Made by a program: the position numbers and the translations under genes. A stretch of DNA of 64,000 nucleotides from Diogma glabrata (lineage: Eukaryota; Arthropoda; Insecta; Diptera; Cylindrotomidae), in assembly GCA_963693315.1 (NCBI GenBank), contig OY856186.1, forward strand, positions 233,281,541-233,345,540, read 5' to 3'. This document shows, piece by piece, positions 10,032 through 20,877 of this stretch. Under the pieces are notes generated by a model. That model saw nothing but the letters and a program-made list of their open reading frames with translations. It ran no database searches and was not told the origin of the DNA. Position 1 is the stretch's first letter; every line of letters starts with the position of its first letter.

Positions 10032-11133
10032 TATTAGGACTTTTGTTAATACAAATAAAATTGACACGGGATAACGTTTGTCCCCACACGAATCCTAAAT
10101 TTTGGGAATCTCTTAAGTTTTATACAATTAGCCTATCATCAAAAAAACTAAGTTGAACCACATAAAAAGATATAAATTCAATACTAATATAAAATTAGAA
10201 AAATACCTTATCTTAAACTGTTGATTGGTGGACCCCATTCACTTCCAGTATGATTTCCTATTTCCAAAGTTTAATTTTCAAAACTCAGCAGCCTCTGATT
10301 TTGTTATACGAAATTGATCACCAGCAAAAAAAATCCATTTGGAAATATAGCTTTTAATTCACTTAACATATGTGAAAAAACCAGACTTAATTTTGTTAAA
10401 TTTCTTCGATAGTGAGAATTTTCATCAAACATCTTTTCTTTACCTTCCTTAAATAGTTTTACAGCTTGTTTACATTTTCTCATTAAATTATTTATAAATA
10501 TATGAAAATGTTCATTTGTGTGTAATATATGCATTTGATCTTCATATTTAGAATAAATCAAACGTAATCTTTGATATGTATCACTTTATTATTTTATTTT
10601 TAATTCTAGGCAATTATAATTAAAAACACACTATTCAAACTTTCATAAACCATTTTTTTGTGTTTAAATATAGCATTACAAAAATTTGTTTTTGATATAA
10701 TTATCAATGAACTTATTTTTTTCTGAACATGATTGCATGAACAAACTTTGACTAGATGTTATCTTTTGAAAAACTAAAACCGGAATGAATTTTTATTTAA
10801 ATCAAACTTTTAACATCGAAAACTCATTCAAACCACAAAATGTGATTTTTCTTTTGACATCTTCTAATGAAAATATCAAATCGTGTAACACCAAAGATTC
10901 AGCAAAAATTAGTAACGACATCTGTTCGTTAGAATTGGAAGTAAAATTGAGTACGTTCGTTTGTTTTTTATAGTATATTCGAAATTTAACTAGCCGTTAA
11001 GTATTAGAAAATTTTAAAATGATTATTAATGTAAAAAAAATGAACTGAAACTAATGAAATAAACTTTTATTGAATTAGAAAAAGAAGATGAATTGGTTTT
11101 ATTGTTGTTTAGGCGAACATAGCGGACGTTACA
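10032..11133 (-). repeat. gypsy 5' LTR
   Basis: Matches 2,242-3,343 apart from one base that I found. It should contain the promoter and poly(A) signals; no particular TATA box is singled out in this A/T-rich sequence. Confidence 0.93.
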
Positions 11134-11137
11134 AATA

Positions 11138-11224
11138 ATAAACGTGTTCAATAATAACTAAAGCGAATTGTTATTTATTTAAATTAAATTCATCGCTTTC
11201 GTTCTGTTTTATCATCTTCTAAAA
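11138..11224 (+). repeat. copia 5' LTR, second part
   Basis: Continues the LTR interrupted at 2,241, after the AATA duplication at 11,134-11,137. It matches the end of the 3' LTR except at two bases (TTTCG against GTCG, and TTTTATC against TTTAATC). Confidence 0.92.
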
Positions 11225-11240
11225 GGTTATGGGCCCAGAA
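11225..11240 (+). other. copia primer-binding site
   Basis: GGTTATGGGCCCAGA lies directly after the 5' LTR. This is the copia-type primer site, complementary to an internal part of initiator tRNA-Met (the 5'-half primer known for Drosophila copia). Confidence 0.88.
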
Positions 11241-11322
11241 CATAATCTTCAGTGATATTAAAATTGTTTAGTTTAAAATAGTTGATTTTTGTATCCAGTC
11301 ATTGCATCAGTTTGAGGTTAGG

Positions 11323-14300
11323 ATGGCTGATTTTAAAACTTCAATAACAAAGCTTAACAGCAATAATTTGTATATTTGGAAATATAAAATGGAGCTCTGT
11401 TCAATTAAAGACGGGTTATGGCATGTAATTTCTGATCCAAAACCAGAACCGGTAACAGAAGTTTGGAAGAAGGCGGATAACATGGCCCGAGCAACAATTG
11501 GGTTATGTATAGAACATAACCAATTAAATCATGTCAGAAAGGCTACATCAGCCGCAGATGCCTGGAATAGTTTGAAAGCTTATTTTGAAAAACCTTCATT
11601 AAGCAATAGAGTTCAATTGACGCGACAAATCTGCAGTCTAAAGTTGAGTGAAGAAAAAGGAAATATGGAGGAACACATTCAGGCAATGGCAACTTTGTTT
11701 GATCAACTGGTGGAGCTTAGTCCAGATAATAAGATTCCAGATAGCTGGTTAGTTGGAATGCTGATAGGTAGTTTGCCGTCAAACTATAATACATTGATAA
11801 CAGCATTAGAAACTCGTCCGGAAGCAGACCTAACCTTAAATATTGTTCAAGCAAAATTAATTGAAGAGTATAAACGACAACACTGGGTGGAAGGAAATTT
11901 TAGTTCAGAAACAGCAATGAAAGTTACAAGCAATAAAAATCACAGTCGTAGTCAATGTTATTTTTGCCACAAATACGGACATCTAAAACCGGATTGTCCA
12001 AAACTTAAAAACAAGAAGAAAAATAAAACCACCAACAATGAAAAGGTAAATAAAGTTTGTGGCAATATTGATTACTGTTTTTCTGTTACAGAGAGCTGGG
12101 AAAACAGCTGGATAGTGGACTCTGGTGCAACTAGTCATATTTCAAATGACATTTCAAATTTTTCATTTATTGATGAAGTGCACGGAAAAACTGTGATAAC
12201 TGCTAATGATCAAGAAGTCAATTCAAAGGGTCTTGGATCATGTGTAATAGGAATTGTTGATGAACTAAATGATGAAAAATTGGCACGTCTTGATAATGTG
12301 TTGTATGTTCCAACTATTAATGCAAATTTGTTATCTGTGAAGCAGCTTGCTGATAAAGGATTTGATGTTAAGTTTAACAAGTCTGGTTGTCGAATATTAT
12401 TAAATGGCAATGTCATAGCGGTAGCTGATTTATATAATGGTTTATATAAATTACGACAAAATGTTCCAGATAAAGTTTTTTGTGTTTCAACACATGTTAA
12501 TGATTGTTATCATTATTGGCACAGAATATTTGGGCATCGTGATATGAACGCAATTAAGAGATTATTTGGCGGCGATCATGTTGAGAATAGTGTTTTGGTA
12601 GCTGATTGTAATGTTAATGAGACATGTGAAATATGTTTTAAAGGAAAAATGCCGAGATTACCTTTTCCGAAGAAGTCGTTAAATGAACAAAGTGCTCCAC
12701 TTGATTTAATACATTCTGATGTATGTGGTCCAATCTCACCTGCAACACCAAGCGGAAATAAATATATTTTGACGTTTATCGATGGTTATAGTCGATTTGC
12801 AACTGTGTATTTGCTAAAACAAAAATCAGAAGTTGCGGAAAAATTACGTCATTATGTCGTATTGGTCACAAACATGTTTTCAACAAAACCGAAAATTATA
12901 AGATCAGATCGAGGAGGAGAATATGTTAACGAAAATGTTAAAAGTTATTTGGCGAATGAAGGAATTCAGTACCAATACACAACACCATATACGCCGCAGC
13001 AAAATGGTGTAGCTGAACGTAAAAATAGATCGCTTATTGACATGGTCAGGTGTTTATTGTTGGATGCAGGAATAGCAAATCAATTTTGGGGGGAAGCAGT
13101 ACTTACAGCAAACTATCTTCAAAATAGATTACCAACACAAAGTATAGATATGACACCTTTCGAACGTTGGACAAAAGAGAAACCTAACATTGAACATCTT
13201 AAAATATATGGATCGAAAGCATACGTACATATTCCAAAACAACAACGACGTAAATTAGATAATAAAGCTAAGTTATTAATTTTTGTTGGTTATGATGAAA
13301 ATTCGAAGGCGTATCGCTTGTTGGATCAAAACACAAATAAAATTACTATAAGTCGAGATGTCAAATTTCTTGAAAACAAAAGTCAAGAGGGGTTGGTCAA
13401 AACTCAATTAGATGTGCCAATTTTTGTTGAAAATAATAGCATTGCTGATAATTGCGAACTTGGAGTGAATCTTGGTGTTCCTGTTAGTCGAATTATACAA
13501 GCGGATGTGCAGCCAGAACTGGAAGAGCAGCAGGAATTTGAACAACAGCTACAACCACAGGTACATGTACCACACATTGATGTTCAAAATCAAATTGATA
13601 TACAGTCGGATGAGGACCCATTTTTGGAATGTGAAAGAAATTCAGAAGATGTTGGTGATGTTGTGTTAGATGGTGCCACTAGTATTAGACATTCAAAAAG
13701 ATCTAACAAAGGTGTACCTCCGGAAAGACTGATTGAACAAATCAATTTAGTTAGTCAATGTCATGATGATTTCGAACCGAATTCGATTAAAACGGCGCTA
13801 GGTTGTGATGATAGAAAACATTGGAAACAAGCTATGTGCGATGAAATAGAATCATTGAATAAAAATCATGCATGGGATTTGGTAAAGTTACCTAATAACC
13901 GTAAAGCGATTGGGTGGAAGTGGGTTTTCAAAGTTAAAACTGATAGCCAAATGAATGTTCAAAGGTTTAAAGCTCGACTGGTAGCACAGGGATTTTCACA
14001 AAAATTCGGACAGGATTATGATGAAATTTTCGCACCTGTTGTAAAACACACTACATTGAGAACGTTATTGTCAATTGCAGGCGCTTCAAATATGATTGTA
14101 CAACATTTCGATGCTAAAACAGCATTTTTGAATGGGGATTTACACGAGGAAATATTTATGAAACAGCTGCCTGGATTTGAAGTTGAAGGAGAAAATTTAG
14201 TATGTAAACTAAATAAAAGTCTCTATGGGCTAAAACAGGCAGCACGTTCGTGGAATCAGCTGATTCATAAATTTTTAATTTCTGGTGGGTTCGTACAAAG

Positions 14301-14715
14301 CCAAGCAGATCAATGTTTGTATTCAAAATTTGAAAAAGAAGTGTGGACATATATTTTAATATATGTAGATGATTTGATAGTTGCCAGTAAGGAGATGAAA
14401 TATATTAAAATACTAGAAGAATTGCTAAAGTTAAATTTTGAAATTAAAAATCTTGGAGATGTCAAAAATTATTTGGGACTTGAAATTGAGAAAAACGATA
14501 GTGGAAATTTTAAAATCTGTCAAAAGAAATATATTGATAAATTAATTAATATTGCAGGACTTGAAAATTCAAAGATGTCATTATATCCGCTGGATCCAGC
14601 ATATGGAAAGTCAAAATCTGAACCAACTTTGTTAGCTGACAATAAAATATATCAGAAATTGATTGGAAGTTTGCTATACATTTCTGTGAATTCACGTCCT
14701 GATATAGCTGCTAGT
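11323..14715 (+). pseudogene. gag-pol: copia gag-pol, N-terminal part (gag-PR-IN-RT)
   Basis: An open frame exists from 11,302; I prefer the ATG at 11,323 (MADFKTSITKL), the usual copia start with an AGGATGG context. In order: gag helical domain, CCHC knuckle CYFCHKYGHLKPDC (about 212-225), protease WIVDSGATSHI (DSG about 266), GAG-pre-integrase zinc site (HRIFGHRD ... CEICFKGK), integrase core with IHSDVCGP, RSDRGGEYV and QQNGVAERKNR, then RT with FNGDL-like AFLNGDLHEE and catalytic YVDD near residue 1014. The frame is unbroken for 1,131 codons, then cut in codon AGT at the end of RPDIAAS by the DNA transposon at 14,716. The last codons of the open frame (to 14,760) are transposon sequence. 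The protein would continue at 18,704. Confidence 0.93.
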
Positions 14716-15478
14716 CCCGAAAAACAATTTGTAACCGAGTGGTTATGCGTCTGTAAATAGTCGGTTGAAAATTACAACAAAAAATTAGAGTTATTAAGTT
14801 AAATCGCACGAAGGCTTACCGACTCAAGAAAAATATACGAAATCAAAAAAATTATTCTCGAATTGAAAACGACTCGATATAAAAATCGGTTTAAGTTCGT
14901 TAAGTTTTCAATTTACATTCGACAAAAATTTAAATTTTGGTAGTAGCAAATAACCGCCATCCGACTATAAACAAAAAACGTCACTACGATTAAACGACAC
15001 AAACTAGAATTTCTGAAACAAAATTAAAATTTGGTAATGATAAATAACAGACAACCGGTCATTTTACAAACTTCGTTTTTAACCGAAATTGAAAAATAAA
15101 GGAAACGAAAAATTGAGAATGTTGCACGTTGCAGTTGTACCATTTGTAAAAGTGATTTCTCAAAATAAAGAAGTGAAAAAGTTGTAGGGAAAAAAATTTG
15201 GTGAATTAAAAATTAATAAAAATTAAAACATTTAACTTATGTCAACAGTAAATTAAAATATAAATTTGTGCTGTTAAAATTATAAAAGGTATGTAGCTAA
15301 ATAATAATTTACTAAGAGTATAAAATAAATTGAAGAACCTAGAATTTTTGTCATGTGGTTTACGTTTTTAAGGTTAGTTTTATTTTTATTAAGATTTTTA
15401 TTTTATTTTTTATTTCAATAACATTATTGAATATTATTATTTTATAAACTGGTTGATAAATAATATTAAACGTTTTAG

Positions 15479-17522
15479 CCATAATATGCCCAAAAACAAA
15501 GCATTATGGCAACTTAAATATCGAAGAATCTTGGCAAAAATTCCAATGCAAAATTTTAAAAAGAAATTTAAATTCTTTTAGCCAAGCCAAACAAATAGAG
15601 AAACACTTTGAAATCAACTCTAACTCAGACACCGAAAACATTACATCTCGAAAGAGGCAAATATTTGCATTTACGCAATACAACGACGAATTTGAAATCT
15701 CGTTACCAAAGTTATCGAAAACCGCTGCTAATGATAAAACTAGTGAAAAACCATTAGAAGTAGTGCCACAATTAATATCTAGCGCACCTCTACAAGACAA
15801 TTCAAATTTATATAATGTAATTTTACCAGAAGTACCACCACTAGCACCGACAACGACCATACAACCATTACAAAATATAACAGATCTAGATTGCATAAGA
15901 GCTCTACCAGAAATAATTGTTTTATCAAGCAGCTCTGTATCAAATGGTTCATCATTATCGCTAGTGCCTCCATTATTACAACCAATATCAACTGATGTTG
16001 TGCAAAATAATAAAATATATTCACTACTGTGTAGTACATCAGAAAAATTTTTAACTCCTATAGACAGCGATTTCGATAAAGACAAATCATACGGAATTAT
16101 TGAAAAAATTGGAAAAATGGATGAAAATATAATAACACTGCAACAAAACCAAAGTTTAATTTTAAAAAACCAAAGGGAAATAATTCAAAATCAAAACATT
16201 ACGAAAGAATGTTTAGAAAATCTTCTACTGACGATAAGAAAGCCGGAGACAAAAATTGTAAAAAATACGTCATTTATTTTACCAAAAATTCCAAGGAATG
16301 GAGGAACTTGTAAGCTTCAACACTAAATTAATTAATAAAAGCTACATGGAACAGATGGTAAAAAGGCAATTTAATTTTATCTCATGACATTGAACTTGAA
16401 TTTATTTAATTTATTTTTTTTTTTCAGATTCTATATCTTTTTGCTTTGAAATGCAACAATACAAATAAAATAATAAAAACAGTATTGGAACACCTTTTAA
16501 GTTATGACCTAATAACAAAGTATTCGTGGTCGGGGCAATCGTCACTTTCAAAAGGTAATTTTGGTGCATGTTGATTTGAAGTTAAGTCTCAAATTTGATT
16601 GATATATCTATGTGTAAGCATTTACCTTAAAAAATAGTCTTGATATTACCTGTTCTTTTATATCCCACCCTTTTTAATGTACATATTTACATGCCTTTTT
16701 AATGGCACAACTCAAAATTGGCCGTTTTTTGAGATATTCCATTATGAAACATAGTAACCTATATTTCATTGAGCTAAAATAAGTGGGTCAATCAGCGAGT
16801 CAGTAACAAATTTAGAATGCGACTCATCGAAAATGTATGTTAATGACTAGCGAGTTTTTAAGAACTGTTCGTTCAGTTTCGATTAATTAAGCAGTCACTT
16901 AAAAGAGCCGAAAATTAACGCGTAAACTAAAGGAAATGTCATGAACATGAAAATTTCCACACAAACTTTTCTTAAAAATAAATTTTTTTTCTATTCTCAT
17001 ACAATTTCACTACTGTACTTATCAAATCGTAATATGGATTTGGTGGCTAGTATGTCAAATATTATTTAAGGAAATAATTTCGTCAAATTCTTTAAGGTTT
17101 CTTATTGACTCGCTGGTTAGGCTTAAGAGAAGACTTCTGTTTGGTGGATTCCCTGGAAAATTGAAGGAAATAAAATATCAATCCTTTGAGTTAGTTGCAG
17201 ACTGAAATCTTTAAATCACTCTACTGAAAAATTTAATATTTTGAGTTGCAGTTTTCTATTAAAGGAACTATATAAATATGTGTTCCAAATATTTTATTTT
17301 ATTTTGTCACATAGGTATAGATTATAGATAAAAATTAATCTTTCCATTTCATTGTTTTTACTCATAGATATAACCAAATTGATATTCAATGAAAATACAT
17401 TTCTGATACAACTGATGGTCGAGGTGCAAAACTATACGAACGATAATCCTGTGACTCTGCAGCAAATCCAATCAAGCATCAAAGAGTTTTTGAAGCGAGC
17501 AAATTTTCACAAAAAAAAATAA
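15479..17522 (+). pseudogene. DUF4806-family gene in transposon, 3 exons, frameshifted
   Basis: Exon A, about 15,479-16,357 (start uncertain; an upstream exon is likely because the frame opens after TTTTAG without a Met). It encodes CPKTKHYG, SWQKFQCKILKRN and a Q/N-rich coiled stretch. Near 16,295, at the AAGGAATGG run, the frame shifts by one base into MEELVSFNTKLINKSYMEQM, which ends at a GTAAAA donor. Exon B, 16,428-16,554, follows a long T tract and CAG and encodes KTVLEHLLSYD and KYSWSGQ. Exon C, 17,368-17,522, encodes KLIFNENTFLIQLMVEV and SIKEFLKRANFH, then TAA. Exons B and C join in consistent phase (GT/AG borders). The LL..YSW.GQ..K...F...LI and C-terminal FLKRA pattern is that of DUF4806, a domain of unknown function common in insect multicopy genes. 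Because of the shift this copy is probably inactive. Confidence 0.72.
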
Positions 17523-18525
17523 ATTCATGTTTAAAACAAATATATTCTATTTTTTAGTATTACCTACATAATTACCTATATAAAATAAGTAATAAGAAGT
17601 TAAATATTGATTACCTATTTGAATTACTGTGATGATTTGTTTTACTGATTCTAAAGACTTATTATTAATTATAAATTTATAATCAATGTACTGTAGTGTA
17701 CATATTACTATTAAATTAGTATTATATAAATATGAATTAATGTACCTTACAAATTTTTATAATTAAGTACCTAAAATATTTAAGTATATGTACTTTTTTT
17801 TTAAAATATTATTTTGATTATTATTTTAAATTTATTTATTTTTATTTTATTTTAATTGTTTTTATTTCATAATCCTAAAACCTGATTAAACCTAAAACAT
17901 TTTTGTTTTTTATAAAAAAAATATCCCGAACATTTCGATGGGTGCATTCAATCAATTAAATTTTACTCCTTGAACTTGATGGAATTTACCATCTAAACTT
18001 TGGAGGTATTTTAAAAAAAATGGAGAAGTATTTTAGGTTTAATCTAATAAATAAGTTTTTTATTTATTGTTATTTGTTTAATATTACATAATATAATTGA
18101 ATTAATGTATAATTATTAAAAATGTTGACATTGTAACATAATAATTACTATTTTTTATACATATGGATATATATGAACATATTATGTATGTAAATTTATT
18201 TATATTATTTAATTGAATTATTCAATAAAAAAATATTATAAACTTTAAACTAATATAAAGAATTAAAAATTATTAATTAAATTAATTTGTTGTGTAGGTC
18301 TAGTACAATTTTACTAATACTGTTATCGGCCTCAAACACCGTGTATAGACGGTTTTATATCAATGCTTTCGTCAGTGAAATGTTCCCCTTTAAAACCGAC
18401 GTAAACCCGACGATATATTGTGGTTAAGGCGGTTAATTGCAATTACAATGAGCCTGTAAAAGGTTTACCCTTGAGTCAGTAATATGACAGTCAACTAAAC
18501 CAATAACGATAGAATATATTCGGCT

Positions 18526-18700
18526 CCCGAAAAACAAATTAAATTAAATACCGAATGCGCAGACATTATAACTGCCTAAGGTCTGCCAAAGTACGAACTA
18601 TTTAAACACTTTTGCCCAAAAATGTCTGCAAAAACACTACACGGTCCTAAGACTCAGAACAGTCATTTTACATTACTAAAATTATATTTTGTTTTTCGGG
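18526..18700. repeat. Right subterminal block with second TIR copy
   Basis: The terminal word CCCGAAAAACAA of the DUF4806 transposon recurs at 18,526-18,537 and faces the true right end at 18,700. The 175-bp block therefore has its own perfect 12-bp inverted ends. It is either a nested miniature derivative or a duplicated terminus; no separate target duplication is seen (flanks GCT and AGT). Confidence 0.6.
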
Positions 18701-18703
18701 AGT

Positions 18704-19300
18704 GTATCAATTTTAGCCAGGAAAGTTAGTCAACCCTCAAAGGATGATTGGATGGAACTGAAAAGGTTAATTAAATATTTAAAAGGAACAGCAGATTTGA
18801 AACTTAGTCTTAGTCGAAAGGAAACTGTCGATCAAAGTTTTCATGGATATGCTGATGCAGACTGGGCAGAAGATAGGGCTGATCGAAAATCCAACACTGG
18901 ATATTTGTTTAAGTTAAATGGTGGTGTAATAAGCTGGGCAAGCCGAAAGCAAACGTGTGTTGCTCTCTCATCAACAGAAGCTGAGTTCATAGCTTTGTCT
19001 GAAGCAAGCAAGGAAGCTGTTTGGATCAAGAAATTGTTAAAAGATTTAAACGTCAATGTCAGCGAACCGATTCAAATTTGGGAAGACAATCAAAGCTGTT
19101 TGAAAATGATTGAAAGCGAGAAAATTACAAATCGGTCAAAGCATATTGAAACAAAATATCATCATGTCAAGGATCTTGTATACAAAGGTGAAATTATATG
19201 TAGCTATTGTCCATCGGAAGAACAACTGGCAGATATGTTAACAAAACCACTTCCAGGCGTTCGGATGAAGATATTACGTGAAGGATGTGGACTTTTATGA
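18704..19300 (+). pseudogene. gag-pol: copia pol, C-terminal part (RNase H)
   Basis: Continues the polyprotein after the transposon: the codon after the duplicated AGT is GTA, giving VSILARKVSQPSKDDW. RNase H features follow: GYADADWAED, KSNTGYLFKL, ALSSTEAEFIALSEA, WEDNQSCLKM and HIETKYHHV, ending LADMLTKPLPG ... GCGLL and TGA. This is the normal C terminus of a copia polyprotein (about 198 codons). It is open, so the copia frame was intact before the insertion. The open frame extends artificially upstream into transposon sequence from 18,689. Confidence 0.93.
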
Positions 19301-19312
19301 GAATGAGAGGAG
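19301..19312 (+). other. copia polypurine tract
   Basis: GAATGAGAGGAG lies directly between the pol stop and the 3' LTR. It is the expected plus-strand primer site. Confidence 0.8.
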
Positions 19313-19518
19313 TGTTATAATTATAACATTCTCATTTCGCCTCTAGGGCATTAACTACATTATACTATTATTGTTCTATTACATTTTTGCTTATATTGTA
19401 ATGTCACTCACTTTTTCTTATTGTAAAAATAATAAACGTGTTCAATAATAACTAAAGCGAATTGTTATTTATTTAAATTAAATTCATCGCTGTCGTTCTG
19501 TTTAATCATCTTCTAAAA
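19313..19518 (+). repeat. copia 3' LTR
   Basis: 206 bp, TGTTATAATT to TTCTAAAA, followed by CAACA. It also shows the uninterrupted site into which the gypsy element inserted in the 5' LTR. Confidence 0.94.
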
Positions 19519-19523
19519 CAACA

Positions 19524-20139
19524 ACCGTTTGCTAATGTTTACTAACGTTTGTTAACAATCTGTCTCTATCAACCAAACTACCTTTCTAAAAACTAATGCT
19601 TGCTAACATTTGTTGAAGTGCCGAAAGTTTTAAAATAAAAACTTTGACAGCTTTTATTTGCCAAACAAATTGATAAAATCATTATTAAAACCAAATACAC
19701 AATTTTTTAATATTTTAACAAAATGTATTTTTTGTTTTATTCTAAATTTTCACTTAAAAACCGAAATCAAATTTAATTATCAATGACAGATCAATATATG
19801 CATGACAGATCTAGTTCCTAAATAACATGAAGTGGAGACAGATTTTTGTCTTCACTTCATATTATGAAGCACAAACATGCAAAAACATCGTGTTTTCCAT
19901 TTTATTCGGTAAACTAACAAATGTTTGTTCGTCCTCATATTTCGTGTCTACACTAAACAAATCTATGTTTGCAAACGTTAAGGCTGAAATTCACATAAAA
20001 CAGAAACAGAATTTCATACAAATTTTACAGCAACAGAATTTTTTACTGTCAAATTTGTATGAAATTCTGTTTCTGTTGCATAAAATGCCCGGTTTTAGTA
20101 AACGTTCAGCGCGGCTAGTGGAGACGAGCCTCAAGAAAG
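19524..20139. other. Interior of foldback-like element, right half
   Basis: Continues from 2,117 once copia is removed. Rich in AACGTTTGTTAAC- and ACAAATGTTTG-like words in both orientations. Frames here (for example 19,827-20,159) look non-coding. It contains the hairpin at 20,000-20,076. Confidence 0.5.
20000..20076. repeat. 25-bp perfect hairpin
   Basis: 20,000-20,024 is the exact reverse complement of 20,052-20,076 (arms start ACAGAAACAGAATTTC), with a 27-bp loop that itself contains CAGCAACAGAATTTTTTACTG. It could be a small MITE or a structured RNA segment; no coding. Confidence 0.75.
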
Positions 20140-20377
20140 CGATATTTTTACGCGTGTGATTTTAGGGTATGATATTTTTCCCTTGTGATTTTATGATGTG
20201 ATATTTTTTCGCGTGTGATTTTAGGATGTGATATTTTCTCGCGTGTGATTTTAGGATGTGATATTTTCGTGATGTGATATTTTTGTGATGTGATATTTTC
20301 GTATAGTGATTTTTTCGCTGTGATATTTTCGACGTGATATTATTTCGTGTGGGATTTTTTCATGTGATATTTTATCA
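20140..20377 (-). repeat. Right terminal tandem-repeat array of foldback-like element
   Basis: Reverse complement of the 990-1260 array with the same order of variant words, ending ATATTTTATCA at 20,377. The parallel order of variants shows that the two arrays are true inverted copies rather than independent simple repeats. Confidence 0.8.
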
Positions 20378-20385
20378 CGACACCA

Positions 20386-20877
20386 ACTAAAATACTTTGT
20401 TCTTTGTCAAAATAAATTTCACAAATTTCAATTTTAAAAATAACTAATTTTTACTAATAAATAAATAATAATAATTTTTCTACTAATAACTAACTTTAAA
20501 AATAAAATACAAAATACAAACTATGAAAACATATAAATGAATAAAACCGAACTTTGAACATAAACTGAAAATTCAGTTGACAACTCAAAACAAAACGATT
20601 ACAACCTCAGAAACGCGAAAAACATCAGAAAATCATATTTTTCAGTTGGCGGCACTGTCACAATAACATTAAAAGTTACCCTTGTAGCCAAATAAAAATA
20701 GAATTGATATCTGGCAATAATCATCGCCGACGATAAATTAGAAATAGAATCTAAATTTTCTCCGACGAAAAAAACTTTTTCGCTTATCGCTGTAGTTGTG
20801 TTTGAAATGTATGTATGCTGTGTATTCTAATGTTACTAGCGTCGTCGTCGGACGATTTTGCCCGTGTTGTGTTTCTA
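20386..20877 (+). mobile_element. TIR element copy 1, left-truncated
   Basis: 20,386-20,695 matches 34,793-36,213 (outside the insertion there), for example CAAAATAAATTTCACAAATT and GAAACGCGAAAAACATCAG. It ends CCCGTGTTGTGTTTCTA at 20,877. The other copy begins with the reverse complement of that word (TAGAAACACAACACGG), so the family has inverted ends. Its left end is cut by the foldback-like element. No transposase seen. Confidence 0.6.

Larger units (their letters stand above)
2242..11133 (-). mobile_element. Ty3/gypsy LTR retrotransposon, nearly intact
   Basis: An 8,892-bp element lying antisense to the copia it entered. The LTRs are 1,102 bp (2,242-3,343 and 10,032-11,133) and differ at one site that I found (C at 2,488, T at 10,278). 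The target duplication is AATA; the uninterrupted site is seen in the copia 3' LTR near 19,430. In element orientation: 5' LTR (starts TGTAACGTCC), primer site, long leader, gag, pol, short tail, 3' LTR. No env frame follows pol. Long LTRs, a Lys-type primer site and the gag/pol layout recall the Osvaldo group, but that placement is only a suggestion. Both main frames are open and it looks recently inserted. Confidence 0.93.
14716..18700 (+). mobile_element. DNA transposon carrying a DUF4806 gene, 3-bp TSD
   Basis: A 3,985-bp insertion in copia pol. The ends are inverted: CCCGAAAAACAA at 14,716 and TTGTTTTTCGGG ending at 18,700. The target codon AGT is duplicated (14,713-14,715 and 18,701-18,703); removing the insert with one AGT restores a continuous pol frame, so both borders are exact. 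The only gene seen is a three-exon DUF4806-type gene on the plus strand. I see no DDE transposase, so the copy is probably moved by proteins made elsewhere, or the DUF4806 protein is an accessory. A 3-bp duplication fits CACTA, Harbinger or Chapaev3-like groups, but the terminus matches none that I recognise. Confidence 0.9.
2123..19518 (+). mobile_element. Ty1/copia LTR retrotransposon, interrupted twice
   Basis: Flanked by the 5-bp target duplication CAACA (2,118-2,122 and 19,519-19,523). The LTRs are 206 bp, starting TGTTATAATT and ending TTCTAAAA. The 5' LTR is split by a gypsy insertion (2,123-2,241 plus 11,138-11,224); removing it and one AATA copy gives exactly 206 bp, equal to the 3' LTR (19,313-19,518). 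The two LTRs differ at two sites by eye. Order: 5' LTR, primer site, single gag-pol frame, purine tract, 3' LTR. The pol frame is split by a second insertion at 14,716-18,700. Both insertions disable the element. Domain order PR-IN-RT-RH is the copia order. Confidence 0.95.
990..20377. mobile_element. Foldback (FB)-like element, interrupted by copia
   Basis: The outer ends are inverted copies of the same short-repeat array (990-1260 versus 20,140-20,377), both starting TGATAAAATATCACA when read inward. If the copia insertion (2,123-19,518 plus one CAACA duplication) is left out, the remaining element is about 2 kb with long, tandemly repetitive inverted termini. That matches the layout known for Drosophila Foldback elements, whose inverted ends are arrays of short repeats. 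A third, inverted block sits at 1,995-2,057. I found no clear target duplication: the flanks ATGGTTCTA and CGACACCAA do not match. No transposase is encoded. The FB assignment is an inference from structure only. Confidence 0.6.

Noticed and set aside
15119..15187. MLHVAVVPFVKVISQ as the first exon of the DUF4806 gene
   Set aside because: It has a vague likeness to DUF4806 starts, but no donor in phase with exon A was found.
15504..16085. 193-codon minus-strand frame
   Set aside because: Antisense to the DUF4806 exon A, with low-complexity hydrophobic/Ser content; exon structure and domain pattern support the plus strand.
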